Both the position numbers and the translations under genes were made by a program. A DNA stretch of 64,000 bases, from NCBI RefSeq assembly GCF_002005565.1, contig NZ_BDJC01000007.1, forward strand, positions 62,001 through 126,000, in the 5' to 3' direction. The notes below the pieces were generated by a model. That model was not told the DNA's origin, did no database searches, and saw only the letters and a program-made list of their open reading frames with translations. Positions 18,269 through 27,558 of the stretch are shown here, in pieces. Origin of the DNA: Streptomyces sp. JHA26. Lineage in GTDB: Bacteria; Actinomycetota; Actinomycetes; Streptomycetales; Streptomycetaceae. Positions within the stretch are counted from its first letter, which is position 1, and each line of letters begins with the position of its first letter.

Positions 18269-21003
18269 TCCACCTCCGTGAACACCAGGTCACCGCGGTC
18301 GCCGCGATCCGCGCCTGGGCCGGCCGCCCCGAGCGCGCCCCCGTTCCCGTCCGAGGCGTCCGCGCCACCCTCGTCTCGGCGACTGGGTCGGGCAAGACCA
18401 TCACCGCCGCCTGGGCAGCCCGAGACTGCTTCCCCGACGGCCGGATCCTGGTCACCGTCCCCACCCTGGACCTGCTGGTGCAGACCGCACAGGCATGGCG
18501 GCTGGTGGGTCACCGGGCGCCGATGGTGGCGGTGTGCTCGTTGGAGAACGACCCCGTGCTCAACTCGCTGGGGGTGCGCACCACCACCAACCCGATCCAG
18601 CTCGCCCTGTGGGCCGGGTCCGGGCCGGTCGTCGTGTTCGCCACGTACGCCTCCTTGGTGGACCGCGAGGACATCGACGCATCCGAGGGCCGGCGGAAGG
18701 TCCGCGGGCCGTTGGAGGCCGCTCTGGCGGGCGGGGACCGGCTCTACGGCCAGCGCATGGCGGGCTTCGACCTCGCCATCGTGGACGAGGCCCACGGAAC
18801 CGCTGGTGATCTTGGTCGGCCGTGGGCGGCGATCCACGACAACGCCCGCATCCCGGCGGACTTCCGGCTCTACCTGACCGCGACCCCGCGCATCCTCGCC
18901 GCGGCCCGCCCGCAGAAGGGGGCGGACGGCCAGGAGGCGGAGATCGCGACCATGGCCGACGACCCGGAGGGCACCTACGGCGCGTGGCTCGCAGAGCTCG
19001 GGCTGAGCGAGGCGATCGAGCGCGGGATCCTCGCCGGGTTCGAGATCGACGTCCTGGAGATCCACGACCCCTCCCCCGTGGCCGGGGAGTCGCAGGAGGC
19101 GCGGCGCGGCCGGCGCCTGGCGCTGCTGCAGACGGCGCTTCTGGAGCACGCCGCCGCGTACAACCTCCGTACGGTCATGACGTTCCATCAGAAGGTCGAG
19201 GAGGCGGCGGCGTTCGCGGAGAAGCTGCCCGGGACCGCTGCCGAGCTGTACGTGAACGACGCCTCCGACGCCGATCTGGCGAAGGCGGAGGAGCTGCCCG
19301 AGTCGTCGATCGATGCGGAGTTCTACGAGCTGGAAGCCGGCCGCCACGTATCCCCGGACCGGGTGTGGTCGGCGTGGCTGTGCGGCGACCATCTGGTGTC
19401 CGAGCGGCGCGAGGTCCTGCGGCAGTTCGCGAACGGCATCGACGCCGAGGGCCGACGCGTGCACCGGGCGTTCCTCGCCAGCTGCCGCGTGCTCGGGGAA
19501 GGCGTCGACATCACCGGCGAGCGCGGCGTGGAAGCCGTCTGCTTCGCCGACACCCGCGGCTCCCAGGTCGAGATCGTGCAGAACATCGGTCGCGCGCTGC
19601 GCCTCAACCGCGATGGCACCACGAAGGTCGCGCGGATCATCGTGCCCGTGTTCCTGGAACCCGGCGAGGATCCCGGCGACATGGTCGCCAGCGCCTCGTT
19701 CCGCCCCCTCGTAGCGGTCCTCCAGGGCCTGCGCAGTCATGATGAACGACTCGTCGAGCAGCTCGCCTCCCGCGCGCTCACCAGTGGCAGGCGCAAGGTC
19801 CACGTCAGGCGCGACGAAGGGGGACGGATCGTCGGGACCGGCGGGGAGGGCGACGGCGCGGCCCGGGGGGACGAGGACACCCGGGCCGCTGCCGAGACGG
19901 CCCTGCTGCACTTCTCCTCTCCTCGGGACGCGGCGACGATCGCGGCGTTCCTGCGCACCCGGGTCTACCGGCCCGAATCCCTGGTCTGGCTGGAGGGCTA
20001 CCAGGCCCTGCTGCGGTGGCGGAAGGAGAACGAGATCACCGGCCTCTACTCCGTGCCCTACGACGTCGAGGTCGAAGCCGGGGCGACCAAGGCGTTTCCG
20101 CTGGGGCGGTGGGTGCACCAGCAGCGCAAGGCGCTGCGGACGGGGGAGCTGGAGGAACGGCGCAAGACCCTGCTCGACTTGCCGGAGGCCGGCATGGTCT
20201 GGGAGCCCGGTGAGGAGACGTGGGAAAGGAAGCTGGCCGCACTGCGGTCCTACCGGCGGGTCATGGGGCACCTCGCGCCGCGTCAGGACGCGGTGTGGGG
20301 CGAGAGCGAGGCCGAGGACCTGGTGCCCATCGGGCAGCACGTGGCCAACCTCCGCCGCGAGAACGGTCTCGGGAAGGACCCGGAACGGGCGGAGAAGCGC
20401 GCGCAGCAGCTGGCTGCCATCGACCCCGACTGGAACTGCCCGTGGCCCCTGGACTGGCAACGCCACTACCGCCACCTCGCCCACCTCGCCGAGGACGAAC
20501 CCGGCGGTGTCCTGCCCGACATCGCACCCGGCGTGCTCATGGACGGCGACGACATCGGACGGTGGCTCCAGCGGCAGAGGAAGCCGGGCACCTGGGCGCA
20601 GCTGTCGAGCGAGCAGCAGGAGCGGCTGTCGAAGCTAGGCGTGCAGCCCGCCCAGGCCCCGCCTCCCGCTCCGGCAGCCGCTCGTACGGCGAAGGGCACC
20701 AAGGCACAGCAGGCGTTCCAGCGCGGCCTGGCGGCCCTCGCCCAGTGGGTCGAACGGGAAGGCGCCCAACGGCCCGTCCCGCGGGCTCACGCCGAACAGA
20801 TCACGGTCGCTGGCGCGACCGAGCCGGTGGTCGTGAAGCTGGGCGTATGGGTGTCGAACACCAAATCGAGAAGGGGGCGGCTGGCGGCCGACCAGCTGGC
20901 CGCGCTCGCGGAGCTGGGCATGGAGTGGGCAAGGCCGGTGACAGTCCCGCGGGCTGCCCCGGACAGCCTCTGGGAGCCGTCTCACACGACCCGGCTCCGG
21001 TGA
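18265..21003 (+). CDS. DEAD/DEAH-box superfamily 2 helicase with helicase-associated repeats
   Basis: 912 residues. Walker A ATGSGKT lies at 39-45 and DEAH at 174-177, with TATPR at about 205-209. Helicase lobe 2 has HRAFLASCRVLGEGVDITGE and VEIVQNIGRALRLNRDG. The C-terminal 330 residues contain two or three helicase-associated (HA) alpha-helical repeats (RYNW-type, such as WERKLAALRSYRRVMGHL and WQRHYRHLAHL). These large proteins are common on streptomycete chromosome arms, linear plasmids and integrative elements, and their role is not settled. The start codon overlaps the stop of the preceding helical protein. The gene appears intact despite damaged surroundings. Confidence 0.88.
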   Translation: MIHLREHQVTAVAAIRAWAGRPERAPVPVRGVRATLVSATGSGKTITAAWAARDCFPDGRILVTVPTLDLLVQTAQAWRLVGHRAPMVAVCSLENDPVLNSLGVRTTTNPIQLALWAGSGPVVVFATYASLVDREDIDASEGRRKVRGPLEAALAGGDRLYGQRMAGFDLAIVDEAHGTAGDLGRPWAAIHDNARIPADFRLYLTATPRILAAARPQKGADGQEAEIATMADDPEGTYGAWLAELGLSEAIERGILAGFEIDVLEIHDPSPVAGESQEARRGRRLALLQTALLEHAAAYNLRTVMTFHQKVEEAAAFAEKLPGTAAELYVNDASDADLAKAEELPESSIDAEFYELEAGRHVSPDRVWSAWLCGDHLVSERREVLRQFANGIDAEGRRVHRAFLASCRVLGEGVDITGERGVEAVCFADTRGSQVEIVQNIGRALRLNRDGTTKVARIIVPVFLEPGEDPGDMVASASFRPLVAVLQGLRSHDERLVEQLASRALTSGRRKVHVRRDEGGRIVGTGGEGDGAARGDEDTRAAAETALLHFSSPRDAATIAAFLRTRVYRPESLVWLEGYQALLRWRKENEITGLYSVPYDVEVEAGATKAFPLGRWVHQQRKALRTGELEERRKTLLDLPEAGMVWEPGEETWERKLAALRSYRRVMGHLAPRQDAVWGESEAEDLVPIGQHVANLRRENGLGKDPERAEKRAQQLAAIDPDWNCPWPLDWQRHYRHLAHLAEDEPGGVLPDIAPGVLMDGDDIGRWLQRQRKPGTWAQLSSEQQERLSKLGVQPAQAPPPAPAAARTAKGTKAQQAFQRGLAALAQWVEREGAQRPVPRAHAEQITVAGATEPVVVKLGVWVSNTKSRRGRLAADQLAALAELGMEWARPVTVPRAAPDSLWEPSHTTRLR

Positions 21004-21788
21004 GACAGGCCACGGTGATCACCTTCTTGCGCCGGGCCCCGTCGTGGTCCTGTTCGCCTTGGCCGTGGCAGGCGCGCGGCAGGACGTCGTTCCAGTCGCC
21101 ACGGCCGGGGCGGGGCCGTCACCCGTCACGCCGACGAGGAGGAACGCACCGTCCGCAACGGTGCGCGCGAGAACGTGACCGTGGAGCGGCGCGAGAAACG
21201 GGGAGCGGCGTTCCTGGAGGAGCGTGGGCGTCAGCCGAAGGCCGGCTGCGGCTCAGTCGACACCGTGCGCCATGTCGTCGAGTCCTGACCACGTCGCGAC
21301 AAGGCCTCGGGGACCGGTGTCCCCGGCGACCACCGCGCAGACCCGGGTCCGGGCTTTCTCCCTGTGCGTGATCAGCGGCCTCGTGCGGGAGCGCAGTCGT
21401 GACACCGGTACGCACTGACGGGACGGGTTCCGTCGTGGGAGCACGGCCGGATCACCGCGCGCTACGGCGACCTCGTCCACGCCGGATGCAGGTGCGCCGG
21501 GTTCCTCGTGCTCTCCCGGGACGGCGCTCCGGGGCGCGGTCGCCTGCCACCTGCCCGTCCGGCGGGGCGCGGTGAGTGGCGGGTGGCCGTGCCCAGGGTG
21601 AAGCTGGAGGTGTCCGCCGGGCAACGGAAAAAGCCCGTGAGCTGCGTTTCTCTCGGTGCCTCGGGTCCGGCGCTCTTCTCGCGGTCGGGTGACTTGAAAC
21701 CCGGGATCGGGGAACCGGAAGTGGTGCCCTGACCCATCAGGGAAGGACGGGTGCCCGGACGCCCGGCTTTCTCACCGGAAGAAGGACC
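21004..21788. other. 785-base stretch without a recognised gene
   Basis: Two plus-strand frames have protein-like composition: one ending at about 21287 (ENVTVERREKRGAAFLEERG) and one around 21430-21732 (EHGRITARYGDLVHAGCRCA). Neither has a clear start with a ribosome site or a known family. They may be eroded genes. The last 50 bases carry the GAAGAAGG ribosome site of the next gene. Confidence 0.4.
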
Positions 21789-22385
21789 ATGATGGCGCAC
21801 GAAGAGGACGACGGGCGCACCGACGGCGACGGCGTCACACGCCGCCGTCCGCTGCGTGAGTGGCACGTCGAGGAGACGGTCGAGGTCGCGGTGCCGGTCC
21901 GCACGGCCTACAACCAGTGGACGCAGTTCAAGACGTTCCCGCGCTTCTCGGCCGTGGTGCGCGACGTCGAGCAGGTCAGGCCCACCGTCACCGCGTGGAC
22001 CATCGGCTACGGCCTGCTGCGCCACCGTTTCCCGGTCGAGATCGTGGAGCAGGACCCCGACGCCTACCTGGCCTGGCGTGGTCTGGAGCAGCACCCCACC
22101 CACGAGGGCGAGGTCGAGTTCAGGCCCACGGGGTCCGGCGGCACCGCGATCACGGTCCGGATGCTCCTGCGGCCGCACGGGGCCGCGAAGGTCCTCACCC
22201 GCTCCTCCGGGGTCACGGGCCTGGCCGCCCGGCTGGTGCGCGCCGAACTGGTCGGTTTCAAGCACTTCATCGAAGGGCTCGGCCAGGAGGGCGGCGCCTG
22301 GCGCGGCACCGTCCGCAACGGCCGCGTCCAGCACGACACCCCGGAACCGCCCAGGAGCCGTGTCGCCCAGTGGCCCGTCGGCTGA
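21789..22385 (+). CDS. SRPBCC/START-like (polyketide cyclase-type) protein
   Basis: 198 residues. The motif EETVEVAVPVRTAYNQWTQF followed by KTFPRFSAVVRDVEQV is the characteristic start of the cyclase/dehydrase SRPBCC fold, a cavity that binds small hydrophobic ligands. The ATG is paired with GAAGAAGG. It lies 37 bases before the molybdopterin oxidoreductase gene on the same strand, so the two are probably co-transcribed. Related SRPBCC genes often occur with stress proteins. The ligand is unknown. Confidence 0.85.
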   Translation: MMAHEEDDGRTDGDGVTRRRPLREWHVEETVEVAVPVRTAYNQWTQFKTFPRFSAVVRDVEQVRPTVTAWTIGYGLLRHRFPVEIVEQDPDAYLAWRGLEQHPTHEGEVEFRPTGSGGTAITVRMLLRPHGAAKVLTRSSGVTGLAARLVRAELVGFKHFIEGLGQEGGAWRGTVRNGRVQHDTPEPPRSRVAQWPVG

Positions 22386-22422
22386 CCCGCCCACCCGCAC
22401 ACGGCAAGAGAAAGGCCAAGCG

Positions 22423-24735
22423 ATGCAGAACCCGTCCGGTCAGGAGCCGGAGACCTCCCTCTCCGTGACACCGCCGAAGAAGTGGGCGGCCGGGGTCCCC
22501 GCCGTCGTGCACGCGCTGGAGTACTCCCTGGAGCAGACCTCCCCGCGCAAGACCGGGGTCGACCTGCTCACCATGAACCAGGTGGGCGGGATCGACTGCC
22601 CCGGCTGTGCGTGGGCCGACCCCGCCCCGGGTCGGCGTCATCGCAACGAGTACTGCGAGAACGGCGCCAAGCACATCAACGACGAGGCCACGACGCGCCG
22701 GATCACCGCCGACTTCTTCCGTGAGCACAGCGTGTCCGATCTGGCCGCCCGTTCCGACATGTGGCTCAACCAGCAGGGCCGGCTCACCGAGCCGATGATC
22801 AAACGGCCCGGATCGGACCACTACGAGCCCATCGGCTGGAACGACGCCCTGGGCGTCCTCGCACAGGAACTCAAAGGGCTGGATTCACCCGACGAGGCGG
22901 TCTTCTACACCTCCGGCCGGGCCAGCAACGAAGCCGCTTTCGTCTTCCAGCTCTTCGCCCGGGCCCTGGGCACCAACAACCTGCCCGACTGCAGCAACAT
23001 GTGCCACGAGTCCAGCGGCTTCGCCCTGAACGAGACGCTCGGCGTCGGCAAGGGCACCGTGAGTCTCGACGACCTCCACCACGCGGACCTGATCTTCCTG
23101 GTGGGGCAGAACCCGGGCAGCAACCACCCGCGGCAGCTCTCGGCCCTGGAGGAGGCCAAGCGCAACGGCGGCCGCATCGTGGCGGTCAACCCGTTGCCGG
23201 AGGCGGGGTTGCGGCGTTTCAAGAACCCGCAGAAGGCGCGCGGGGTCGTGGGGCGGGGCACCCAGATCGCCGACCGCTTCCTGCACATCAAACCGGGCGG
23301 GGACCTCGCCCTGTTCCAGGCACTGAACCGGCTGCTGCTGGAGGCGGAGGACGCACGCCCCGGCACCGTCCTGGACCACGACTTCATCAACGCCCACACC
23401 TCCGGTTTCGAGGACTTCGCCCGGCACGCCCGTACCGTCGACTGGGACGACGTGCACGCGGCGACCGGACTGACCCGCCAGGAGATCGAGAAGGTCCGCG
23501 ACGAGGTCCTCGCCAGCGAACGCGTCATCGTGTGCTGGGCGATGGGCATCACCCAGCACAAGCACGGCGTGCCCACCGTCCGGGAGATCGTCAACTTCCT
23601 GATGCTGCGCGGCAACCTGGGGCGCGCGGGCACGGGCGCCTGCCCGGTGCGCGGCCACAGCAACGTCCAGGGCGACCGCACCATGGGCATCTGGGAGCAG
23701 ATGCCGGACACCTTCCTGGACGCCCTGCAAAAGGAGTTCGGCTTCGACCCGCCGCGCCCGCACGGCCTGGACTCGGTGAACTCGATCAAGGCGATGCTGG
23801 AGGGCCGCATCAAGGTCTTCCTCGCCCTGGCCGGGAACTTCGTGCGCGCGGCGCCCGACAGCGAGGCCACCGAGAAAGCGATGCGTTCGTGCCGGCTGAC
23901 CGCCCACATCTCCACCAAACTCAACCGCTCGCACACCGTCTGCGGCGACACCGCCCTGATCCTGCCGACGCTGGGGCGCACCGAACGTGACGTCCAGGCC
24001 GACGGCGAGCAGTTCGTCACCGTCGAGAACTCCATGAGCCAGGTGCACACCTCCCGAGGGCGGCTCGAGCCGGCCTCGCGCATGCTGCTGAGCGAGGTCG
24101 CCATCCTGTGCCGGCTCGCCCGGCTGACCGTCGACGGCGTGGCGGACATCCCCTGGGCCAGGTTCGAGGGCGACTACAACACCATCCGCGACAGCATCTC
24201 CCGGATCGTGCCGGGCTTCCACGACTTCAACGCCCGGGTGACCCGTCCGGGAGGCTTCCAGCTGCCCAACCCGGTCAACGAGGGCGTGTTCAGGACCGAG
24301 ACCGGCAAGGCCCGGTTCACCTGCAACGAGCGAGTGGTCCCCTCGGCCCCCCAGGGGCACCTGCTGCTGCAGACCCTGCGCTCGCACGACCAGTGGAACA
24401 CCGTCCCGTACACCGACAACGACCGCTACCGAGGCATCCACGGCAGCCGCCACGTCGTCCTGGTCAACCCGGCCGACCTGTCCGAACTCGGCCTCGCCCA
24501 GGGCGACCGGGTGGACCTGGTGAGCGTCTGGGAGGACGGCACCGAGCGCCGGGCGGAGAACTTCGAGGTCGTGCCCTACCCGGCGGCCAAGGGTTCGGCC
24601 GCCGCCTACTACCCGGAGACGAACGTCCTGGTACCGCTCGACAGCGTCGCCGACATGAGCAACCAGCCCACGTCGAAGGGCATCGTCGTCCGTCTGGAAC
24701 CCACGGGCGACCGGTCCCGGCCGACACCCGTCTGA
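22423..24735 (+). CDS. FdhA/YdeP-type molybdopterin oxidoreductase (formate-dehydrogenase-like alpha subunit)
   Basis: 770 residues. GGIDCPGCAWADP (Cys59, Cys62) and EYCENGAKH (Cys78) match the reduced iron-sulfur binding region of the YdeP/FdhF-like family. The central part carries SNMCHESSGFALNETLGVGK, the usual Cys position replacing selenocysteine at the molybdenum site. The C-terminal molydopterin-dinucleotide-binding domain reads LLLQTLRSHDQWNTVPYTD. It is a cytoplasmic protein, linked in other bacteria to acid or oxidative stress. The electron partner and true substrate are unknown, and no fdhD, beta subunit or cofactor gene lies nearby. Confidence 0.9.
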   Translation: MQNPSGQEPETSLSVTPPKKWAAGVPAVVHALEYSLEQTSPRKTGVDLLTMNQVGGIDCPGCAWADPAPGRRHRNEYCENGAKHINDEATTRRITADFFREHSVSDLAARSDMWLNQQGRLTEPMIKRPGSDHYEPIGWNDALGVLAQELKGLDSPDEAVFYTSGRASNEAAFVFQLFARALGTNNLPDCSNMCHESSGFALNETLGVGKGTVSLDDLHHADLIFLVGQNPGSNHPRQLSALEEAKRNGGRIVAVNPLPEAGLRRFKNPQKARGVVGRGTQIADRFLHIKPGGDLALFQALNRLLLEAEDARPGTVLDHDFINAHTSGFEDFARHARTVDWDDVHAATGLTRQEIEKVRDEVLASERVIVCWAMGITQHKHGVPTVREIVNFLMLRGNLGRAGTGACPVRGHSNVQGDRTMGIWEQMPDTFLDALQKEFGFDPPRPHGLDSVNSIKAMLEGRIKVFLALAGNFVRAAPDSEATEKAMRSCRLTAHISTKLNRSHTVCGDTALILPTLGRTERDVQADGEQFVTVENSMSQVHTSRGRLEPASRMLLSEVAILCRLARLTVDGVADIPWARFEGDYNTIRDSISRIVPGFHDFNARVTRPGGFQLPNPVNEGVFRTETGKARFTCNERVVPSAPQGHLLLQTLRSHDQWNTVPYTDNDRYRGIHGSRHVVLVNPADLSELGLAQGDRVDLVSVWEDGTERRAENFEVVPYPAAKGSAAAYYPETNVLVPLDSVADMSNQPTSKGIVVRLEPTGDRSRPTPV

Positions 24736-24805
24736 CCGGGACCGGGACGGCCGTACCCCGGGCGGGGTCCGCGACCGCAAGACGGTGACGTGCCGGCGGC
24801 CGGAG

Positions 24806-24933
24806 TCAGGAGCGTTCGTACAGCCGGCGCAGGCCGCCCGCGTAGAAGCATCCGGCGCCGAGCAGTGTGCCCAGGCGGCGATGACCAGGCTGCCGGTGGC
24901 GGTGAAGAACAGACCACCGACGAAGTAGACCAA
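24806..24933 (-). pseudogene. Small hydrophobic protein remnant with frameshift
   Basis: The minus strand reads VYFVGGLFFTATGSLVIAAW and then, after one base shift, LGTLLGAGCFYAGGLRRLYE with a stop at 24806. Two hydrophobic helices separated by a frame change suggest the C-terminus of a small membrane protein, loosely like YrhK-type proteins. There is no start or upstream part in this orientation. It lies tail-to-tail with the oxidoreductase. Confidence 0.35.
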
Positions 24934-24949
24934 GGCACAGGCAGGGGCA

Positions 24950-25280
24950 TCACCGGAGGGCAGGTCACGCCACGGGACACCGGTACGGACCGGAACAGGA
25001 TCCGCGCGGTACGGCAGCGTGCTGAGCGCACGGTGTCACTGTCCCACGCGCGCACAGGCCGGGGTTCTCCACGGGGCGGCGCGCGGTACCGCGACGGCCG
25101 CTGTTCCGCGGCAGGGAGTCGATGCGGGCATTGACCATCGCCGCGCGGTTCTCGGCGCCGACCAGCTGCCGGAGCGCCGTCAGGAACGCCGGCCGGTCGC
25201 GGGCGTCCAGTGCCTGCGCGCACCGCCGTCTGCCGTCCCCGGCGCGTGCCGGTCGGCCCCGACGTCCGGGCCGGCACCCG
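24950..25280 (-). other. Eroded stretch, one unassigned helical fragment
   Basis: A minus-strand frame carries CAQALDARDRPAFLTALRQL and VGAENRAAMVNARIDSLPRN, which has protein-like helical composition, next to a transposase fragment. No start, ribosome site or family is recognisable. Confidence 0.3.
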
Positions 25281-25490
25281 GAACCAGACCACCTCGTCGA
25301 CGACGCGGTCGGCAGCCGACTTCGAGGTGCCGGACACCGGGGCGAGCCACCGCAGGGCGAGGTTCGTGCGCCAGTACGCGGCGACCAGGGGAACCCTGTC
25401 CTCCGGCGGCAGGTTCCGTGGCCGACTCCTGCGGACCGGGTCCGCGCCTTCACGCCGTAGCTCGGTGATCAGCTTGTCGAACCGATTCGG
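25281..25490 (-). mobile_element. Transposase N-terminal fragment
   Basis: The minus strand reads RFDKLITELRREGADPVRRS, then RNLPPEDRVPLVAAYWRTNL and SGTSKSAADRVVD. This matches the helix-turn-helix N-terminus of DDE_Tnp_4-type actinobacterial transposases, where the sequence LFGVSKSAADRIID is conserved. Only about 70 residues remain, and no DDE domain follows. Confidence 0.6.
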
Positions 25491-25653
25491 GCTCGTCCCG
25501 GTGGAAGGGGCTGTCCAGGGCGGCTCTGACGACGTGATCGCACCTGCCACAGCGGGATCATCCCGCTCGGGGCCTCACTGAGATCGAATCTTGAGCGCAT
25601 ACTACGGAACCATGAGCAGCTGGAGTGCGGCTGCGACATGATGAGGGGGCACG

Positions 25654-25854
25654 GTGGCCAAGGTCAATATCAGTCTCGACGCCGAACTCGTGGTGGAAGT
25701 GATGGTCCTGGCGGGGATCAACTCACCTCAGGACGCGATCGAGGCGATCGTGCGGGACTACATCGCCCGCGGCCACCGCACGGAGGCCCGCACCGAGCTC
25801 AAGGACCAGAATCTGCGCGACCTCGACGTCAAGCCGCAGGAACCGCAAGGCTGA
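25654..25854 (+). CDS. Ribbon-helix-helix protein, VapB-type antitoxin-like (orphan)
   Basis: 66 residues: VNISLDAELVVEVMVLAGIN and DAIEAIVRDYIARGH fit the DUF2191/VapB ribbon-helix-helix fold (beta strand, two helices), followed by a charged tail that would contact a toxin. GTG 25654 has GAGGGGG five bases upstream. No PIN-domain toxin follows in the next 300 bases, so it is either an orphan antitoxin or a stand-alone DNA-binding regulator, as many streptomycete copies are. Confidence 0.8.
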   Translation: MAKVNISLDAELVVEVMVLAGINSPQDAIEAIVRDYIARGHRTEARTELKDQNLRDLDVKPQEPQG

Positions 25855-26326
25855 GCCTCCTGCTGCGTGCCGTCGCTCAAACCACCAGCCGGCGCGTCCA
25901 AGGTTCCGCCGGCACGGACGACGCACGGCAGTTACGGGACAGCCGTTCAGCTATGCAGGTATGACGCGTCACCTCTTGGAAGCCACACCCGAGAAGCGCG
26001 CTGTCCTGGCGGTGTTCACGAAGACGGTGTGACGGGGGGCGGGGTCCGGTTGCTGACGTGGCGTGCCACCGGCCGGACGCTGTCGGTGTGCAGCCGCACG
26101 TCCGCCGCACGGGCCGCCCGGCGCAGCGTCGGTCGGAGGGTGCGCGGTCCCCGTGCCGGCCGGCTCCCCGGGGCCCGGGAGGACGTCGGAGGCCGAGAGA
26201 GGGGAGCCTGCCTCCACCCGGTCGTGCACGACCTGCCGCACCGTACGGCAGACCGGAAGATCACGGACGAGCCGGGCGGCGTCCGTCGGGCAGAAGAGCT
26301 CGGGGAGGAGGCCCGTGGGGCCGACG
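25855..26326. other. Gene-free region downstream of the SARP gene
   Basis: About 470 bases. A 23-codon frame at 25960-26031 (MTRHLLEATPEKRAVLAVFT...) has no convincing ribosome site. The rest is GC-rich sequence without coding pattern. The SARP reading frame ends at 26327 in Pro/Arg-rich sequence. Confidence 0.4.
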
Positions 26327-27142
26327 TCAGGACGGTCGCCGGCGCTCCGGTGCGTGGTGCGCTCTTCCGTCGGGCGTGGACATCGGCCACGCGATCGGCC
26401 CGGGGAGCCGCTCGTGGCCTCCTGCCGCGGCCCTCGGCGGCAGCCGTTCGGCGAGCAGACGGGTGAACCGGTGCGAGGGCTCGACACCCAGTTCGTCGTT
26501 CAACAGGTCGCGGAACGCGGCGTAGTGACGCAGTGCCTCGCACACATTGCCCTCCGCGAGATGCGCCGACACGACGGCCCTGTGCGCGCTCTCGCGCAGC
26601 GGCTCGGCCCGTATGCCGGCCAACGCCGCCTCCATCGCCAGCGCGGCCCTGCCCTGCGCTATCAGGACTTCCGCCAGCGAGTCGAGGGCGTGCAAGCGCA
26701 GTTGCCGCAGACGCTCGCGCTCCGAGAGCACCCAGTCCTCGTCCCAGCCCGGCAGGAGGTCCTCTCCGGTGAGAAGGTCGAGCGGGGGGTGGCGGTACGG
26801 TGGGGGGCCGCAGCCCGTCACGACGCTGAGGGCCGTGCGGGTGAGGGCGTGGACGTCCACGCGCAGGACCGGGGTGACCAGCAGTACGTCCCCGCAGCAA
26901 CGGACGAGCGGGAGTTCACCCCGTGGGAGCTTCCACAACGTGGTGCGCAGGCTGCCCCTGGCGTGCTCCTCGGTGACCTCGGGCCACAGCGTGCCTGCGA
27001 GGACCGTGCGGGGCACCCTTTCACGCAGGCTGAGGAAGGCCAGGAGCCGCTGACCGTTACGGCCCAGCTCGACGCTCTCGGTCCCGAACTCGAGTCGGAA
27101 CTGACCGAGCAACCGCAACCGAGGAAAGGGAGTGCCGTCCAT
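26327..27142 (-). CDS. SARP-family transcriptional activator (OmpR-type HTH plus BTAD)
   Basis: 271 residues. The N-terminal winged helix reads RLRLLGQFRLEFGTESVELG, NGQRLLAFLSLRERVPRTVL and SLRTTLWKLPRG. The bacterial transcriptional activation domain follows: LPGWDEDWVLSERERLRQLR, then ALDSLAEVLIAQGR and YAAFRDLLNDELGVEPS. It is the short SARP form without NB-ARC or TPR domains. SARPs bind heptameric direct repeats and usually switch on antibiotic clusters, but no biosynthetic genes are in reach here. ATG 27142 has GAGGCGAGC upstream; GTG 27157 is an alternative. Confidence 0.88.
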   Translation of the reverse strand: MDGTPFPRLRLLGQFRLEFGTESVELGRNGQRLLAFLSLRERVPRTVLAGTLWPEVTEEHARGSLRTTLWKLPRGELPLVRCCGDVLLVTPVLRVDVHALTRTALSVVTGCGPPPYRHPPLDLLTGEDLLPGWDEDWVLSERERLRQLRLHALDSLAEVLIAQGRAALAMEAALAGIRAEPLRESAHRAVVSAHLAEGNVCEALRHYAAFRDLLNDELGVEPSHRFTRLLAERLPPRAAAGGHERLPGPIAWPMSTPDGRAHHAPERRRPS

Positions 27143-27558
27143 GCTCGCCTCGCTCACCCTGGTCTCGCGTGAGCGCGCCCCTCGAAAGCCTCACCGTCTC
27201 GCGGGTATTGCTTCCCAGCCGGCTGAATCTGTCTGTCGAACCGGCTTCCCCACCAGTTTCTGCCCGCCCCTCCCCCTTCGCAACCCGCCGCCCGTTGACG
27301 GCGGGGTGATGCCTGGCTGACGGCGGTTCCCTACCGTCGAAGACGGCGGCTGAGTCCACACGGAGGAAGAGCGAGCCCGGGCCGACGCGGGCGACGGTGT
27401 CGTGCCGGACCAGGGGCGACACGGTCGGCACCGCCGACCACGTCGACGACGCCCGGGGGCGCGTCCCCACACTCGACGGACGTCCCTCCCACATCTTCAC
27501 CGACGATCCGGCTGCCTGGCTGCCGGGCGTCGGCGGATCCTGACCCCAGGCGGTCCGT
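27143..27558. other. Intergenic region between divergent SARP and hydrolase genes
   Basis: About 415 bases that must hold both promoters. I see no clear SARP heptamer repeats or hairpins and no credible gene. Confidence 0.5.

Noticed and set aside
18082..20484. An 800-residue antisense frame over the helicase
   Set aside because: Helicase motifs on the plus strand are complete. The antisense frame has no family.
22885..24933. A 682-residue open frame antisense to the molybdopterin oxidoreductase
   Set aside because: It is a shadow of the real gene in high-GC DNA, with Val/Gly/Ala-rich low-complexity translation, and has no domain or ribosome site.
25654..26326. A complete VapBC toxin-antitoxin system
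   Set aside because: The antitoxin-like gene is followed by no PIN-domain frame within 470 bases, so only an orphan is supported.
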